Assembly: GCA_002633005.1 (NCBI GenBank)
Contig: NMRA01000186.1
Coordinates: forward strand, 597,138-622,747
Origin: Phoronis australis
Taxonomy: Eukaryota > Phoronida > Phoronidae
Reading direction: 5' to 3'
DNA length: 25,610 bases
The position numbers were made by a program, and so were the translations under genes. Positions within the stretch are counted from its first letter, which is position 1. The number at the start of each line of letters is the position of its first letter. This document shows positions 1-9,884 of the stretch, piece after piece. The notes under the pieces are model-generated. The model had not been told where the DNA came from. It searched no databases and saw only the letters and a list, made by a program, of their open reading frames with translations.

Positions 1-194
1 GCAGTACTGAATCAGATTAGACTGAGGATTAAGCAATCAATGCTGAAATTGTCAAATGGGGCCAAGCAAACAATCAGTGCTGCATGTGATATTTGACTCT
101 GTCTTAGTACGCTCATCTCATTTTACAAGGCCAAAATTATTTTTATAACCCACTTTTGTGTCAAATAAATTAAGTTCTCTGTTCTTGCCTCTAG

Positions 195-336
195 GCTCAT
201 TTCAGACTCGTTCACAGTTCAGGAATGCGTAGAGTCTGTCTCTCCAGAGGTGGAGAGGCACTTTGTGCTGGAATCAAAGGGTGAAGATATTTGGAATGCG
301 TACCGTTGGCTAGTGTCCCTAGAAGATGCACCGTGA
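195..336 (+). CDS. C-terminal exon of an unrecognised protein-coding gene
   Basis: A polypyrimidine stretch ending in TCTAG (to base 194) makes a good 3' splice site. From it runs an open frame of 46 codons, entered with one leftover base (195) and ending at TGA 334-336. The peptide starts LISDSFTVQECVESVSPEVE and ends WLVSLEDAP. It is acidic, soluble and helical in character, and its codon use is unlike the surrounding AT-rich DNA. The upstream exons lie left of the window. A second possible acceptor (TTTCAG ending at 204) would shorten it by about three residues. I do not recognise the family. The exon call is supported by the splice site plus protein-like composition; the product is unknown. 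Confidence 0.5.
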
Positions 337-850
337 TCTGGTTTAGTGGTGTTGCTGTTGCTGTAGTAGATTATGTATTGCCGACATGTATTTCACTCAA
401 GAACCCTAGTTAGTGTTACAAAATCTGTGCTCGCACATCCCGAGGTCATAACTTGTGTCACTATTTCCTTGGGACACGTGTATTTCAGTGGTGAGTTCCA
501 TTATTTGTTTCTGAATTTGTTAGGAGAAATGAATTCAAATGATGAAATAAGACAAGCAGGTCACAATTCTAGTTTTCCACAATTGTGTTATGTCGTGGGT
601 CAAGGTCGTAGGTGATAATTGTGGTGTACGAAACCTTATCAAAATTTTGTTATTTCAGTTTGAAGGAGACTCCGAAAGTGCATGAAGTCTCAATTTGAAG
701 TTCACTATTAAAATATCTGCTCAAGTTTTTGTGAAACTAATTGTGCATTTTGTTCATATCAGAACTTTGTTTATGAAGTAATAATGGTTGCATGTGGGGT
801 ATTTTTGTCAATTTCTTTAAAAAATGAGTGACATTTGGAATGGTAACTCT
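337..850. other. Likely 3' untranslated and intergenic sequence
   Basis: This follows the stop codon of the left-hand gene. An 80-codon open frame at 373-615 has no splice signals and no protein-like pattern that I can name. The first canonical AATAAA on the plus strand after the stop is at 915-920, inside the first dispersed repeat copy, so the transcript may end there. Confidence 0.3.
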
Positions 851-1098
851 TCACTCATTGAGCACACAATATGGCCGACGAGTGAAATTCTATTTACTCA
901 CACATTTCCACAAAAATAAAGATCAAGGAAAGTGTAGTCCATTATAAGCATAGTTTGTACTGAGTAGATGGCATAAAAAACTGTTGGTGAATTCTCCATT
1001 ATTTGCTGTAGTTAGTCTTTGAAAAACGTAAAAACAATTTTGGCAATTATTTCCGCGCGAAATGAGTGGTGAGTTTCCATATTTCCCATTTAAATGAA
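851..1098 (+). repeat. Dispersed ~240-bp repeat, copy A
   Basis: This stretch aligns end to end with 3186-3423 in the same orientation. Shared blocks include ATTGAGCAC, ATGGCCG, TTTCCACAAAAATAA, GTCCAT, GGCATAAAAAA versus GTCATAAAAAA, CTTTGAAAAACG and CAATTTTGGCAA, with small gaps between them. No coding potential was seen. It carries an AATAAA at 915-920. No terminal inverted repeats or target-site duplications were found, so it may be an old non-autonomous element or a SINE-like body. Confidence 0.7.
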
Positions 1099-3185
1099 TA
1101 GTTGTGGAGAAGGACGAGCGCATTGTTACGTTGCTTGTGTTTTATTTATTTTTTGTTAATGTTGACCAGCAATAATTAGCTAGATGTTATTATGGAGACA
1201 GATTGACCAGGCTCTTGTTTCAAGAGTTGATCGTTGAATAAGTTTAACGTATTAACTATTAAAATGTTGTTTATTCAATGTTGAATTCATTCATACATCA
1301 TGTGTTATGGTATTGTACTTAATGTCATGCAAAATGATTTGACTATGCTTTTCACCAAGACCACTGTGATATTCTCAGGCCAAGAATAGGCATAAAAAAC
1401 CTCAATTTAGAGCACTGAAATTTGATTTGGCAAGTATCACTTCAAAAATAAATGAAAATTAGTTTTTCAGGGGTGGTCGTCATAGAATTTCAGCATCATA
1501 AGTCAGGAGGCTACAGAGAATTTGTACTGTTGACTCAGTTTGTATTGTTAAGCATCAATTAACATACAGCTGCTCAGCTCTGTTTTAACACAAAAAGCAC
1601 AAAAATGGTTCCTGGTGATCAATGCAATGGGCCCACATGAGCGGCCTGCATACGTCTCGTATGTGTACCACAAAGCCAGCAATGGCCCACAACCACTTTA
1701 AGTCCTGGGTGGGAATTTGTATTATATATTGAAGTTTTTGTTGTGTTCACCAATTGCACACCACTTTTTCAAGACATTTTCTACTCCCGAGCTTTAGTAT
1801 ATTAAGTAATTTGGACGTTCATATACCATTTTTGCTCCAATTTTGACTTGGGCAAAAACACTTCAGCTGCAGCTTTGACATTTCATAATGGTTCAGGTTT
1901 CAAATAATTAAGAAATGGGTATAATGAGCTCCTTTCAAGTCACAATGCATGCAACTCAAGACAGTGTTAAGGTAAAAAGAGAGTTTATTATGTGTGTTAT
2001 ACTTAAATATCTTGATCAGATACATGACAAGGTTACAGTTATTACATATAACTAATGAATTATGTTAAAATTGATTGCCGATTCGTTTTAATATGTCGTT
2101 TCTTCTGTTATTAACATCATCAGTTGGATATGGTTATTTGTTGCTGTTGTGATTTTATTAACAAAATTAATAAACTGGATTGCACCAATTGTTTTCACAA
2201 CTGTGTCCTGATAAAAATAAGTTCATTGCTGAAAGCGACACGATATATTTGCAGAAGCATTTCTGTCATTCCTCTAACAGTCATTAAGAATTTTCAGTGA
2301 CACGAATGGCAAATCGCATTCCAGAAAATAAAGACACACTGAACTTTCGAAGTGTTTTATTGAGAACTTTTACAGCATTCACACATCATTAGATCAGAAG
2401 GTAGATTGATCTGCTATTTGAAAAAACATTCGCACATGGAAACATGCCTGCCGTCTTTCTATGAAAAAGCTAAATTCCAGTGACATAGTGTTAAGTCTTA
2501 GCTAGCTCATCATGGTCACACGTGACTAGCCAGAATATCAGATATTTGATATGTTAATGTTCTGCTAATTATTCTTAAGAATGATTGGAAGCATTTGTCG
2601 TGAAAGCATTTTCGACTGATATACCTTCTGACTGGTCAGACATTCTACACTCATGAAAAAAAAACCTGAATACTGCATTATTCTGAGCAGCATTAACAAA
2701 GAATTGCTAACAATGGATAACAGAATTTAAATGTATGAAGATATAGTAATATCTCGCTTATTTCAGACAAATATATATTTTTTTTTCATTTTCAAAGGCT
2801 TGTAACATTGTGTGAAATGTCCATAGCTTTTCAGTTTTTGCAGTTTGTACGTATGGTACAGAACTTAGGCAATACGCTATTTTGGCACTATATACCATTG
2901 ATGAAAAACTTCACCCGTCCACCATACTGTGTTATAATTTGATGACACTTTACAGTAGCTGTAGAAGTCTGAACAATACAAGTAAGGATTCAACAGACAC
3001 ATAATTCACTAACTCCACAATGATTACAAGGGCATTCTGGTGAAGGTAAATGATTGATGAAACACTGCTAAATGTCTTGACTGACCTGCACATACCTTAC
3101 TCACCATATTGGTGCACCGGATCACCATCAACAAATCAATAGGTACTTAACTAACTCTCAGCATTTCAAATACTGTACATGGAAT
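1099..3185. other. Long stretch with no recognisable gene
   Basis: AT-rich sequence dense in stop codons on both strands. I saw no open frame with protein-like composition, no tRNA and no clear inverted repeats. It separates the two copies of the dispersed repeat. Confidence 0.4.
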
Positions 3186-3423
3186 TCCTCATTTATTGAG
3201 CACAAAACATGGCCGAAATTCTATAGTCAAATTTTCCACAAAAATAAGATTAAGGTAATTTTAGTCCATGATTTGTACATTATAGATGTCATAAAAAAAT
3301 TTTATTAAATTTTCCATCTTTTGCAGTCAAGTGTTGAGCCTTTGAAAAACGGAAAAGGTGTCAATTTTGGCAAGTATGTTTGTGCAAAATAAGTGGGAAA
3401 TTACCGTAATTTGATTGGTATTC
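3186..3423 (+). repeat. Dispersed ~240-bp repeat, copy B
   Basis: Second copy of the element at 851-1098, same orientation, diverged by point changes and short gaps. The best-kept parts are the left third (ATTGAGCAC through TTTTCCACAAAAATAA) and the CTTTGAAAAACGGAAAA / CAATTTTGGCAAG region. The start is taken where similarity begins near TTCCTC. Confidence 0.7.
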
Positions 3424-3542
3424 ATAACTTTTATTACTCAAACCGATGACAAAATAAATACACATAAAAAGGCAAAGCCTTAACATACAGAGCTACAATT
3501 TCTCTCAATTTCATTACTATGTTATGCATTATATGACCATTC

Positions 3543-3665
3543 TCATAAGCCCAGCACATGCGTTGTGATTTCCTTTATCAGCGACAGTGACGACTCCCGC
3601 CTGGACTGGCCTTTACTGTAACGACGTGTGGGTCCGAATGCCGGACTAATCATCCATGTTGCCAT
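3543..3665 (-). CDS. Short ORF with perfect Kozak start; possible first exon or microprotein
   Basis: On the minus strand, ATG at 3665-3663 sits in GTCACCATGG, an ideal animal initiation context. It opens a 40-codon frame starting MATWMISPAFGPTRRY and ending THVLGL before TGA at 3545-3543. The peptide is rich in Arg, Lys and Ser and has no acidic residue in its first 23 positions, as in mitochondrial targeting sequences, though I do not recognise it. The region is richer in G+C than its flanks, and an ETS-like ACAGGAAGT lies just upstream. It could be a whole small protein, a first coding exon that is spliced further (a weak donor GTAAAG lies inside), or chance. The plus strand offers a competing exon reading here. 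Confidence 0.3.
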   Translation of the reverse strand: MATWMISPAFGPTRRYSKGQSRRESSLSLIKEITTHVLGL

Positions 3666-3671
3666 GGTGAC
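3658..3671. promoter_or_regulatory. RFX X-box-like site
   Basis: GTTGCCATGGTGAC fits the X-box consensus RYYNYY-N(1-3)-RRNRAC in both half sites with a two-base spacer. RFX factors bind such sites in promoters of ciliary and other genes. The same bases form the Kozak context of the minus-strand ATG at 3665, so the match could instead come from a start codon. No gene with a ciliary role was recognised nearby. Confidence 0.35.
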
Positions 3672-3985
3672 TTCCTGTTCCAGTAAGAGAGAATCCTCTT
3701 ACTAGAAACACATCACCACTATGACAGTGCGCAGATCGGAATGGTCAGTCGCCCATTTCCCTCACCTTTGATAGTTATCAAGAATTCTCAGAGAATTTTC
3801 TGATTAATTACTGTCCTTCACAACACTTCTACAAACAATATTTAGTTACAAAAATGAACTCCCTGTACAAACTATGATGAGTCTTGGATGCCACAAGAGC
3901 TCACCACTTGCTAAACCTTGCTGAATCACCCAATTTTTACATTAGTTGGTCAGTGTGATACACCTTATGCATATGCAACATGCTA

Positions 3986-4322
3986 CCTTGTGGGCATGTC
4001 AGATCTGATCCCACAATGACATATGCAGTCTTTTACTTGACCCCAACAAATGGTACCAAGGTCTCCAGTGATGGATATATTCCACACCAAAGTAGTCTAT
4101 GGCTTCAAACAGTATATATTAAGCCATATCTTTATGTGAAAACCACTCTGTCCCAAACAAAAGGATGAGATCAACTTGGTGACAGACAGTGTGGGCTGAC
4201 GGTATTTCAATTCTTGGTTGTACATACCTATTAAGGCCATACAAGGAACCAAGAAACATGACACATCTCTTAAATTTCAGACAATACTTAGAGGGATTTA
4301 TCAACATCGAGAAGGCTGACAT
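3986..4322 (-). pseudogene. Decayed piggyBac-like transposase fragment
   Basis: Read on the minus strand with several frameshifts, the order of recognisable pieces follows the piggyBac (DDE_Tnp_1_7) core. First comes INPSKY near 4300-4283, which corresponds to the family's YNPSKY-like segment just before the first catalytic Asp. Then come fragments RVVFT and KDMA near 4160-4140, an IDYF-like segment near 4105 (family motif around DNYFTS), and finally CGIRSDMP near 4010-3990 (family CGTVRSDRKG). The catalytic Asp residues are not intact and stops interrupt every frame. Each piece is short and the call rests on their correct order; a chance or other-family origin is possible. Confidence 0.4.
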
Positions 4323-4979
4323 CTGCCACTATAGAGGGTGCTGGCCAAGCAGGATTCATATGATACTATCAAATTTTCTGCAGATCCTTCTGTGAGATTG
4401 ACAGACAGCGGTGGATGCAAACAAATTGGGAGTAGCACAAATCAGACACATCTGGAAATGGGTGTGTACCATCCCAGTCTTCATTGAGACAATAAATAGC
4501 ACACTTCATGAAGATCTGTGGTAATGGTTCCAGCAATCTGAACATTAGCTGTTGATGGCCAACCACTCTGACGGGTGTGGCCATTGAGGTTAAGGACAAC
4601 ATAAGCCAATACTGGATGTTTGAGCTTATAAAGGCAAAATACATGCACAATGATGCAGGACAACAACAACAAACACAACACAGTTCACAAATACTTTGCC
4701 CAACGGATATCAATGAGGCAACGCCTGGAGGTAATTTCCTCGTACTGTTGCTACCCGTTGTGCAGTGGACCTGATCTTTTGACAAACTACCAAGCTGAAA
4801 ATAGACACACCTTACAACCCATGAAACTGCCTCAATAGAAGAACTTGGTAGGCACATCAAGTTCCAGAAAACAATACTTGTCATTCGACAGACGGCTGAG
4901 ATCTCTTCTGGGTCTATTGCACATCATTTTAACACCAGCAGCCTGTAAGTAGGCAGAGCCTGGTGATAATTCTGAGCTG
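4323..4979. other. Unassigned stretch between transposase relic and EAF-like exon
   Basis: The longest open frame outside the receptor lies here: 171 codons at 4369-4884 on the minus strand. Overlapping frames are also open on the plus strand. The predicted protein is Cys- and Ser-rich with no family pattern that I recognise. The stretch could be the N-terminal part of the decayed transposon next to it, or the 3' untranslated region of the minus-strand gene whose last coding exon is at 4980-5029. No minus-strand AATAAA was found between 3665 and 4980. Confidence 0.25.
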
Positions 4980-5029
4980 TCAATCACTGTCGTCATCACT
5001 TTCTGATTCACTTAAGGATAAATCTTTGC
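4980..5029 (-). CDS. C-terminal exon of an EAF-like (ELL-associated factor) gene
   Basis: On the minus strand a strong 3' splice site (long T-rich tract ending GTTTCAG, last base 5030) is followed by a phase-1 exon that reads KDLSLSESESDDDSD and stops at TGA 4982-4980. The tail closely resembles the conserved C-terminus of ELL-associated factors (a DLxLSESxSDSD pattern). These are nuclear partners of the ELL elongation factors in the super elongation complex. The acidic, serine-rich tail belongs to the transactivation region of that family. The N-terminal EAF domain should lie at higher coordinates on this strand; I could not find it, so the gene may have long introns or extend beyond my recognition. 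Other nuclear proteins also end in acidic Ser/Asp tails. Confidence 0.5.
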
Positions 5030-5606
5030 CTGAAACAATAACAATGTATTAAAAGAATATTTTCAACACCGAGGTAACTATAAAAAATGTTTCAACATCA
5101 AAAAATAATAAAGCAGGGCACCATGTGCTTTTAAAAGATTTACACCTTATCTGTTTACGTTGATTTTGATACCTAGTCAGTTATGCCTGTTGAACAAGAC
5201 AGATTAAGAAGGAACATGGAATTCTAACATCACAGTGTTTCTCCAATGTCGATCTGTATTACAAAACCTTACTAGAAATACTACACATCATATTTTTTTT
5301 AATTTGTGTATCGAAATTCAGCTGGCTATCTGGCATAGAGTGACTAACGTTCAGAGAAAACTTTGAAATACGAGTTCCCGGAAGTGCTGGTGTTTGGTGC
5401 CAGCACTCAGAAATTTTTGTTCTCCACAACTAAGAGACAATTCAGTTGTGGCACTTTTCTTTTTCAAACTTCTAAGAACTGCAACACAAAATTTGGAATT
5501 CATGAAATAAGAAAAGACCATTAAGGCATCTTGAGTAACACAATAGCCTGAACAATTTTTTGACACCCACTACACTGGGGAAATGCAAACTGGGGCTTTT
5601 CTCCTT
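5030..5606. other. Non-coding, probably intron of the minus-strand gene
   Basis: If the exon at 4980-5029 is real, this is intron sequence upstream of it on the minus strand. A 71-codon minus frame at 5351-5566 shows no splice signals or family pattern. Confidence 0.3.
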
Positions 5607-5643
5607 CATTTGAATCATTGCCTCTACCACTACACTACCAGGA
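5607..5643 (-). repeat. tRNA-like 5' end, possible SINE or tRNA pseudogene
   Basis: Read on the minus strand from 5643, TCCTGGTAGTGTAGTGGTAG looks like the 5' part of a tRNA. TAGTGTAGTGG matches the RNA polymerase III box A consensus exactly. A box-B-like GATTCAAAT follows only about a dozen bases later, far too close for a working tRNA. The likeliest explanations are a decayed tRNA-derived SINE head or a tRNA pseudogene with the anticodon arm lost. The body of a SINE would continue toward lower coordinates, where I see no clear partner copy. Confidence 0.3.
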
Positions 5644-8600
5644 CTCTATGAGGTGAGTAATGATTAGAAACTGAAACTGAAACTGAACAAAAAACATCAA
5701 GACAACACCTTCCCACACTCTGTGGCATTTCATACTGTCATGCAAGTTCAAGTCTTATTAGGTAACTTGGTCTCTGAAATTTTATGCAATGATACGGCTT
5801 GGAATAATGTTTTCAAGTTAGTTAAACAATTGAGCAGTAAGATACTTCATCACCAAAACTTGGCATATTTCATCTGGGTTACGTTGTGAGTTACTTTCAT
5901 CCAACTTAAGAATACAAAACATTTTGCTGTAACCAAAACAAAGTGAATTCTGATTGGGACAATGAGTGACTCGATATTCACTAGCTGGCACTAATGAATT
6001 TTTTTCCCATTTCTAAAAAGAAGTTCATGACCAGCACAGGGGCATTCGCAGGCTAAATGTGTCACGTAGCTACCAAGAAGTATGCCTGCCTTTCTAAGGG
6101 AATAAGAGTCCCTCGTTACTCTAGGGACACTCAATGAATTTCTTGTCGTTTTGTCATCACTTATCTGGTAAGCAAGATACATACCAGACTTTCATTTTGC
6201 CAATTTCTCTAATATAACATAAATAAAATTTACATCACATTTTTCGTGCTTTGTATGGTGCACCAGCTAAAATAGTAATGAATTCCATTCATTTGTAACA
6301 CAATAGTTTGCCACTGAGAAATAGAAATCATAATTTTGGTAATTTTTAGTGCAAAAGCAATGAAGAACTTAATGAGAGAAATGCTTATAAAAAAGCTTCA
6401 AACTAGTAATGGTCAAATTCATGAGTGCATTCATGTAGTAGGCAAATAATATAGGCAAGGCCTGTGAAGTCGGTCTTTCTTGGCTTGTTTTCAAGAAATT
6501 TCCACAATTTTTTTATTCCAGTGAACAAAATTACCCTCATAATTCTGCAATATTTGTATTAATCGTACAATAAACATTCAAGCTTACAGAAAAAGACCAG
6601 AAAAAATCATAAACGACACGCATAAGTAGACCTATAATCTATGTTTACAATAATCAAAAATCATTTAAATAAAATCACACTACAACCACTGAGTGATAAA
6701 TACAAATACAGAATCAACAGTACCTAAGTGAATTCAAGCATCATCAACACAATTTAAATTGGAAGGATTAAACACAGACCACTGCCATCCTCACTCAAAG
6801 AATACCACAGCTCAGTTCCACAAACTGGCAATAAGGAAATGTTTGTTGATTGGCCAGGTGATATTGTGTATTGTGTATTGTATATTGTGTAGTCAAATAA
6901 TCAGTTAATACAGGTATCAACTGAGGTGCAACAGGATATGACTCATTCTTCTGTGAAAGTGGTTTATTTAGGTCACGCACAAGGAGTGGTTCTTCTCTAA
7001 ATTTAAGATGTTCCTATCTTTCTTTTAGTGGCTGTCCTCTTAAAAACACTTGGTCTCCAAGACATTGGTCATTTAAGAATGCATTTCCTGATTTCGCCTA
7101 AAACTCCTTCCAGTAACCTTGGTAACAATATCTAGGTGGCCAACTAACTCAAAGAATGTCTTCTACCACAACAAATCAAAATCAACAGTGTCCAAACACA
7201 CTGGTTGGAAATAATTCATGGCGGGTTCAACATTCAGCAATCACATCCCCTTAACCTCAGTCCCGGGCATGCAAACACCAAAACTACAAACAAGGGGACC
7301 AGCACCCCTGCTTGCATGAAACAGTCTCAAACAGGGAGGACTCTAAACATACTGGGTATTTGTTTTGTTTTTTTACTCACAGATGTAATATTTTTCTATC
7401 ATTTTACTGCCATTATGAGCTCTACTTTACTAATGACATTTTCAAATAATAAAAATTTCACCCTTAATTCAGTCAAAATAATTCAAGACTTAGTCCTTGT
7501 AAATTAAGGGGGTTGCATGAAAAGATCCCAGCTTATTTTCAATAATAACGTAGACTTCACTTGCGATTTGTTAAAAATCGACTCAGTTATGAGACTCCAA
7601 CAGCACAAGAAGGGACAATCAGTTTTTCACAAGTCCCAAAATACACAGTGAGTAGATTTAGGGAACTTAGTTGAGTCCTTATTTGGAACTGTTTCATCAA
7701 CCGGGTAGATTCCTTACTCGGACACAGATCCGGGATTGGAGTATGTTCACCAGATATGGAACATTTTTGGTGCATGTGCACTTTAGGGGAGTGAGTCCGG
7801 AATTTGCACGGCTGGTTTGGTGTTTGCTGGACTATGGGTCTGGGGCAAAGGGGATCCAACTGAAATTTATGGTTTCAGTGATGTCTAGACACTGAAACAG
7901 ATATGCATGGAAATGTTGTCGACTTACAAAAAGAGAAATTAACATGGAAATTAAAACTGTAAATACCTCAGGAATTCAATTTCAATGTCCTAATTTTGTT
8001 TTCACCTGTCCCAAAATTGATAACACACTTCAAAAGACAAGATGTTATAGTGAAACTTGATAGTGTACCAAATTTTAGAGCAACAAACTAAAGAAGTATG
8101 CCACTTCACTCTCAGTTCCTTTATCAACCAATAGAAATCATGGAAACTTCAGTGCTATAAATAACTCAATGACAAAACTTTCAAACACCCAAGACTGGAG
8201 TTTAGAAAGACCAACACAGAGACAGACCACAAATGATACAGCAAAACAGGTATGCCTTTTTACACTGCAGGGGTTAGTACTATTGTAAACCATGCATCTA
8301 TGATTAGCATATGGAAGTCACTTACAATCTTAGTAATGAAACTTTAATAGGCATCACATAGGGTTGCTTCATAGTCTAATACTGCTGGCAGTGGGATCAC
8401 AAACATTGGTTCAACAAATCATTCCTGGTTCCAATGTCCGCAATTAACATTGAAATGTTTTTTAGGCAAGAAAATGTCCCTGCCACTTCTTAAAGGAATA
8501 AATAGGGTACCAGATTTGCCAAATCTGAACAATTCTCGACTTCTCGTTACTTAGCCCTGTGATGCAAGTTCCTGCTTGCTAATGACTATGTGTGGTGGTT

Positions 8601-8819
8601 ATCAATAAAAACCACATCTTTATAAACTTCAATTCAGCAGCAAGGAAGAAAATAGTTATACAAAATAAATGTAGGTTGAAATTGTGGTTTAATTAGTGGC
8701 CAGGCTCTGATACATTCAGGAACCCCAGGAATTATGTGACTCATATAGTCTCGGATTACAAAATCACAGGTCAAAGAAATGGCTGAAGTTTAAGCAAGTA
8801 TGCCTACTTACGCTACATC
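5644..8819. other. Long stretch with no recognisable gene
   Basis: AT-rich sequence, possibly introns of the minus-strand gene ending at 4980. Open frames at 7205-7507 (+), 7587-7859 (-) and 7671-7895 (+) overlap each other and have no family pattern. The part at 7660-7870 is richer in G+C and may be an old repeat. I looked on the minus strand for the N-terminal EAF domain and did not see it. Confidence 0.3.
6862..6893 (+). repeat. Short tandem repeat, TATTGTG-like unit
   Basis: About four imperfect copies of a 7-bp unit (ATTGTGT / ATTGTAT) in a row. Simple repeat with no further signal. Confidence 0.6.
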
Positions 8820-9697
8820 CATCTGGGCCCGGTCTCCAATCTTTTTACTCGAAATGGAACTCGAAATTAGGTTTGGCATTTTCTACTCTACTTTTGGGCG
8901 AACTCGAGGTAAGTGTCTATTATACTATGCTAGAGTACACAATAACTTACGTAGATAATTTATTGCCCTTAGTTCACAGGTTGTAAACCCAATATTAAAG
9001 CAATAAGTTCGAGTTTGAACTCGAAATTTCAAGTTTTTACTCAAGTTTGTAGCACGAATATAAGGGTCTTCAAGGCAGGGCTTGGAATGACCAATGACAA
9101 AAAACGCGGAAACTTTTACGGCCCAGATCATGCCCGAAACCTTTCCCCGAAAAATCGACAAAAAAAAAAACGTTACCACCATCAGTAGCATGCGTCGGCG
9201 TCCTTTCAGCTCGCCCGTCCACTCCCAACCCACACATTTTTGGCTGCAGAGCAGTAGTATTTGTCGCCGCACTTAACAATAACACAAGACGCCATTGAAA
9301 ATCCCACCACGCTGTCCCACATGCCCCGGCAATGTTGACAATTTACGTTCCTCCGATCATAAAGAGCAACTTCCGCTTTTCGAGGTGAACGTCGTCTGCA
9401 ACGCCGCGGTAAGAAAGGAATTTGCCGCGGAAATTTTAAATCCGATTTTTTTACGCGGATATATTATAAAAAAAGGGGAAAGCACATTTGAAAAAAGCGG
9501 AAATCCGCGTTTCCGCGGAAAATTCCAAGCCCTGTCAAGGGCAAACTTGAACTAGAAACTTCTATGCATAAACTATAATGTATTCGAGCACAGTCTGATA
9601 ACCAATTATCTTAAGTTCGCACAAAAGGAGCAGAGAAATTGCCAAAAATAGTTTCGAGTTCGTTTCGAGTACAAAGATTAGAGACCGGGCCCAGATG
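8820..9697. mobile_element. Inverted-repeat DNA transposon (MITE-like), host of a nested insertion
   Basis: The left end CATCTGGGCCCGGTCTC (from 8820) is the exact reverse complement of the right end, which finishes at 9697. The terminal inverted repeats run on with few mismatches for about 65 bp (8820-8884 against 9633-9697). They share ACTCGAAA and AACTCGAAA blocks, and weaker similarity continues further in. Without the insertion at 9076-9534 the element would be about 413 bp, typical of a MITE. No transposase frame is present. I could not define a target-site duplication. The GAACTCGAAATTT motif recurs inside. Confidence 0.8.
9076..9534. mobile_element. Nested 459-bp CAGGGC-ended element with target-site duplication
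   Basis: It begins CAGGGCTTGGAAT (9076-9088) and ends with the perfect reverse complement of those 13 bases (9522-9534). The 6-bp sequence TCAAGG directly precedes (9070-9075) and directly follows (9535-9540) it, as expected of a target-site duplication. The interior is markedly richer in CpG than the host element and has several CCGCGGAAA / GCGGAAAC motifs near both ends. CAGGG termini recall hAT-type elements, but those normally make 8-bp duplications, so the superfamily is left open. The open frames across it (for example 9295-9555 plus, 8925-9272 minus) are chance readings. Confidence 0.8.
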
Positions 9698-9737
9698 TCC
9701 AGAATCAATTTGTGGTAATATCAAACACACTACATGT

Positions 9738-9884
9738 ATTGTAGATGTAAAAAAGTCACATACTTAGAGACGAGCGAAAGGCGGGAAATCCCTCATTCAT
9801 CGACAAAGACCTGGCGGACCAGGTTGAAACGTCTGCTAACAACCAACCACGTCTCTAAGTAAGTGACGTTTTTACATCTACAAT
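9738..9884. mobile_element. 147-bp hairpin MITE
   Basis: The outer ~33 bases on each side are near-perfect reverse complements. The left arm reads ATTGTAGATGTAAAAAAGTC then ACATACTTAGAGACG. The right arm is its inverse with ACGTC for AAGTC and ACTTAC for ACATAC. The ~80-bp centre is G+C richer and non-coding. The arm length and total size fit a small foldback element or MITE. No clear target-site duplication was seen. Confidence 0.75.

Noticed and set aside
3583-3622. Plus-strand exon reading DSDDSRLDWPLL then stop
   Set aside because: It has a usable acceptor but only 12 codons, no poly(A) signal nearby and a competing minus-strand reading, so it is mentioned only within the stacked-signal finding.
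4369-4884. 171-codon minus-strand ORF as a real gene
   Set aside because: Cys/Ser-rich with no recognisable domain, overlapping open frames on the other strand, and next to a transposon relic. Kept only as an unassigned stretch.
7587-7895. Overlapping ORFs on both strands near 7.6-7.9 kb
   Set aside because: They overlap each other and have no recognisable composition or splice sites; probably a G+C-richer old repeat.
8806-8820. Minus-strand splice donor GTAAGTAGG just left of the outer MITE
   Set aside because: A strong consensus donor, but the would-be exon is the transposon's inverted repeat and no coding frame supports it.
8925-9555. ORFs on both strands between 8.9 and 9.6 kb
   Set aside because: They cross the borders of the nested transposons and owe their openness to CpG-rich MITE sequence.
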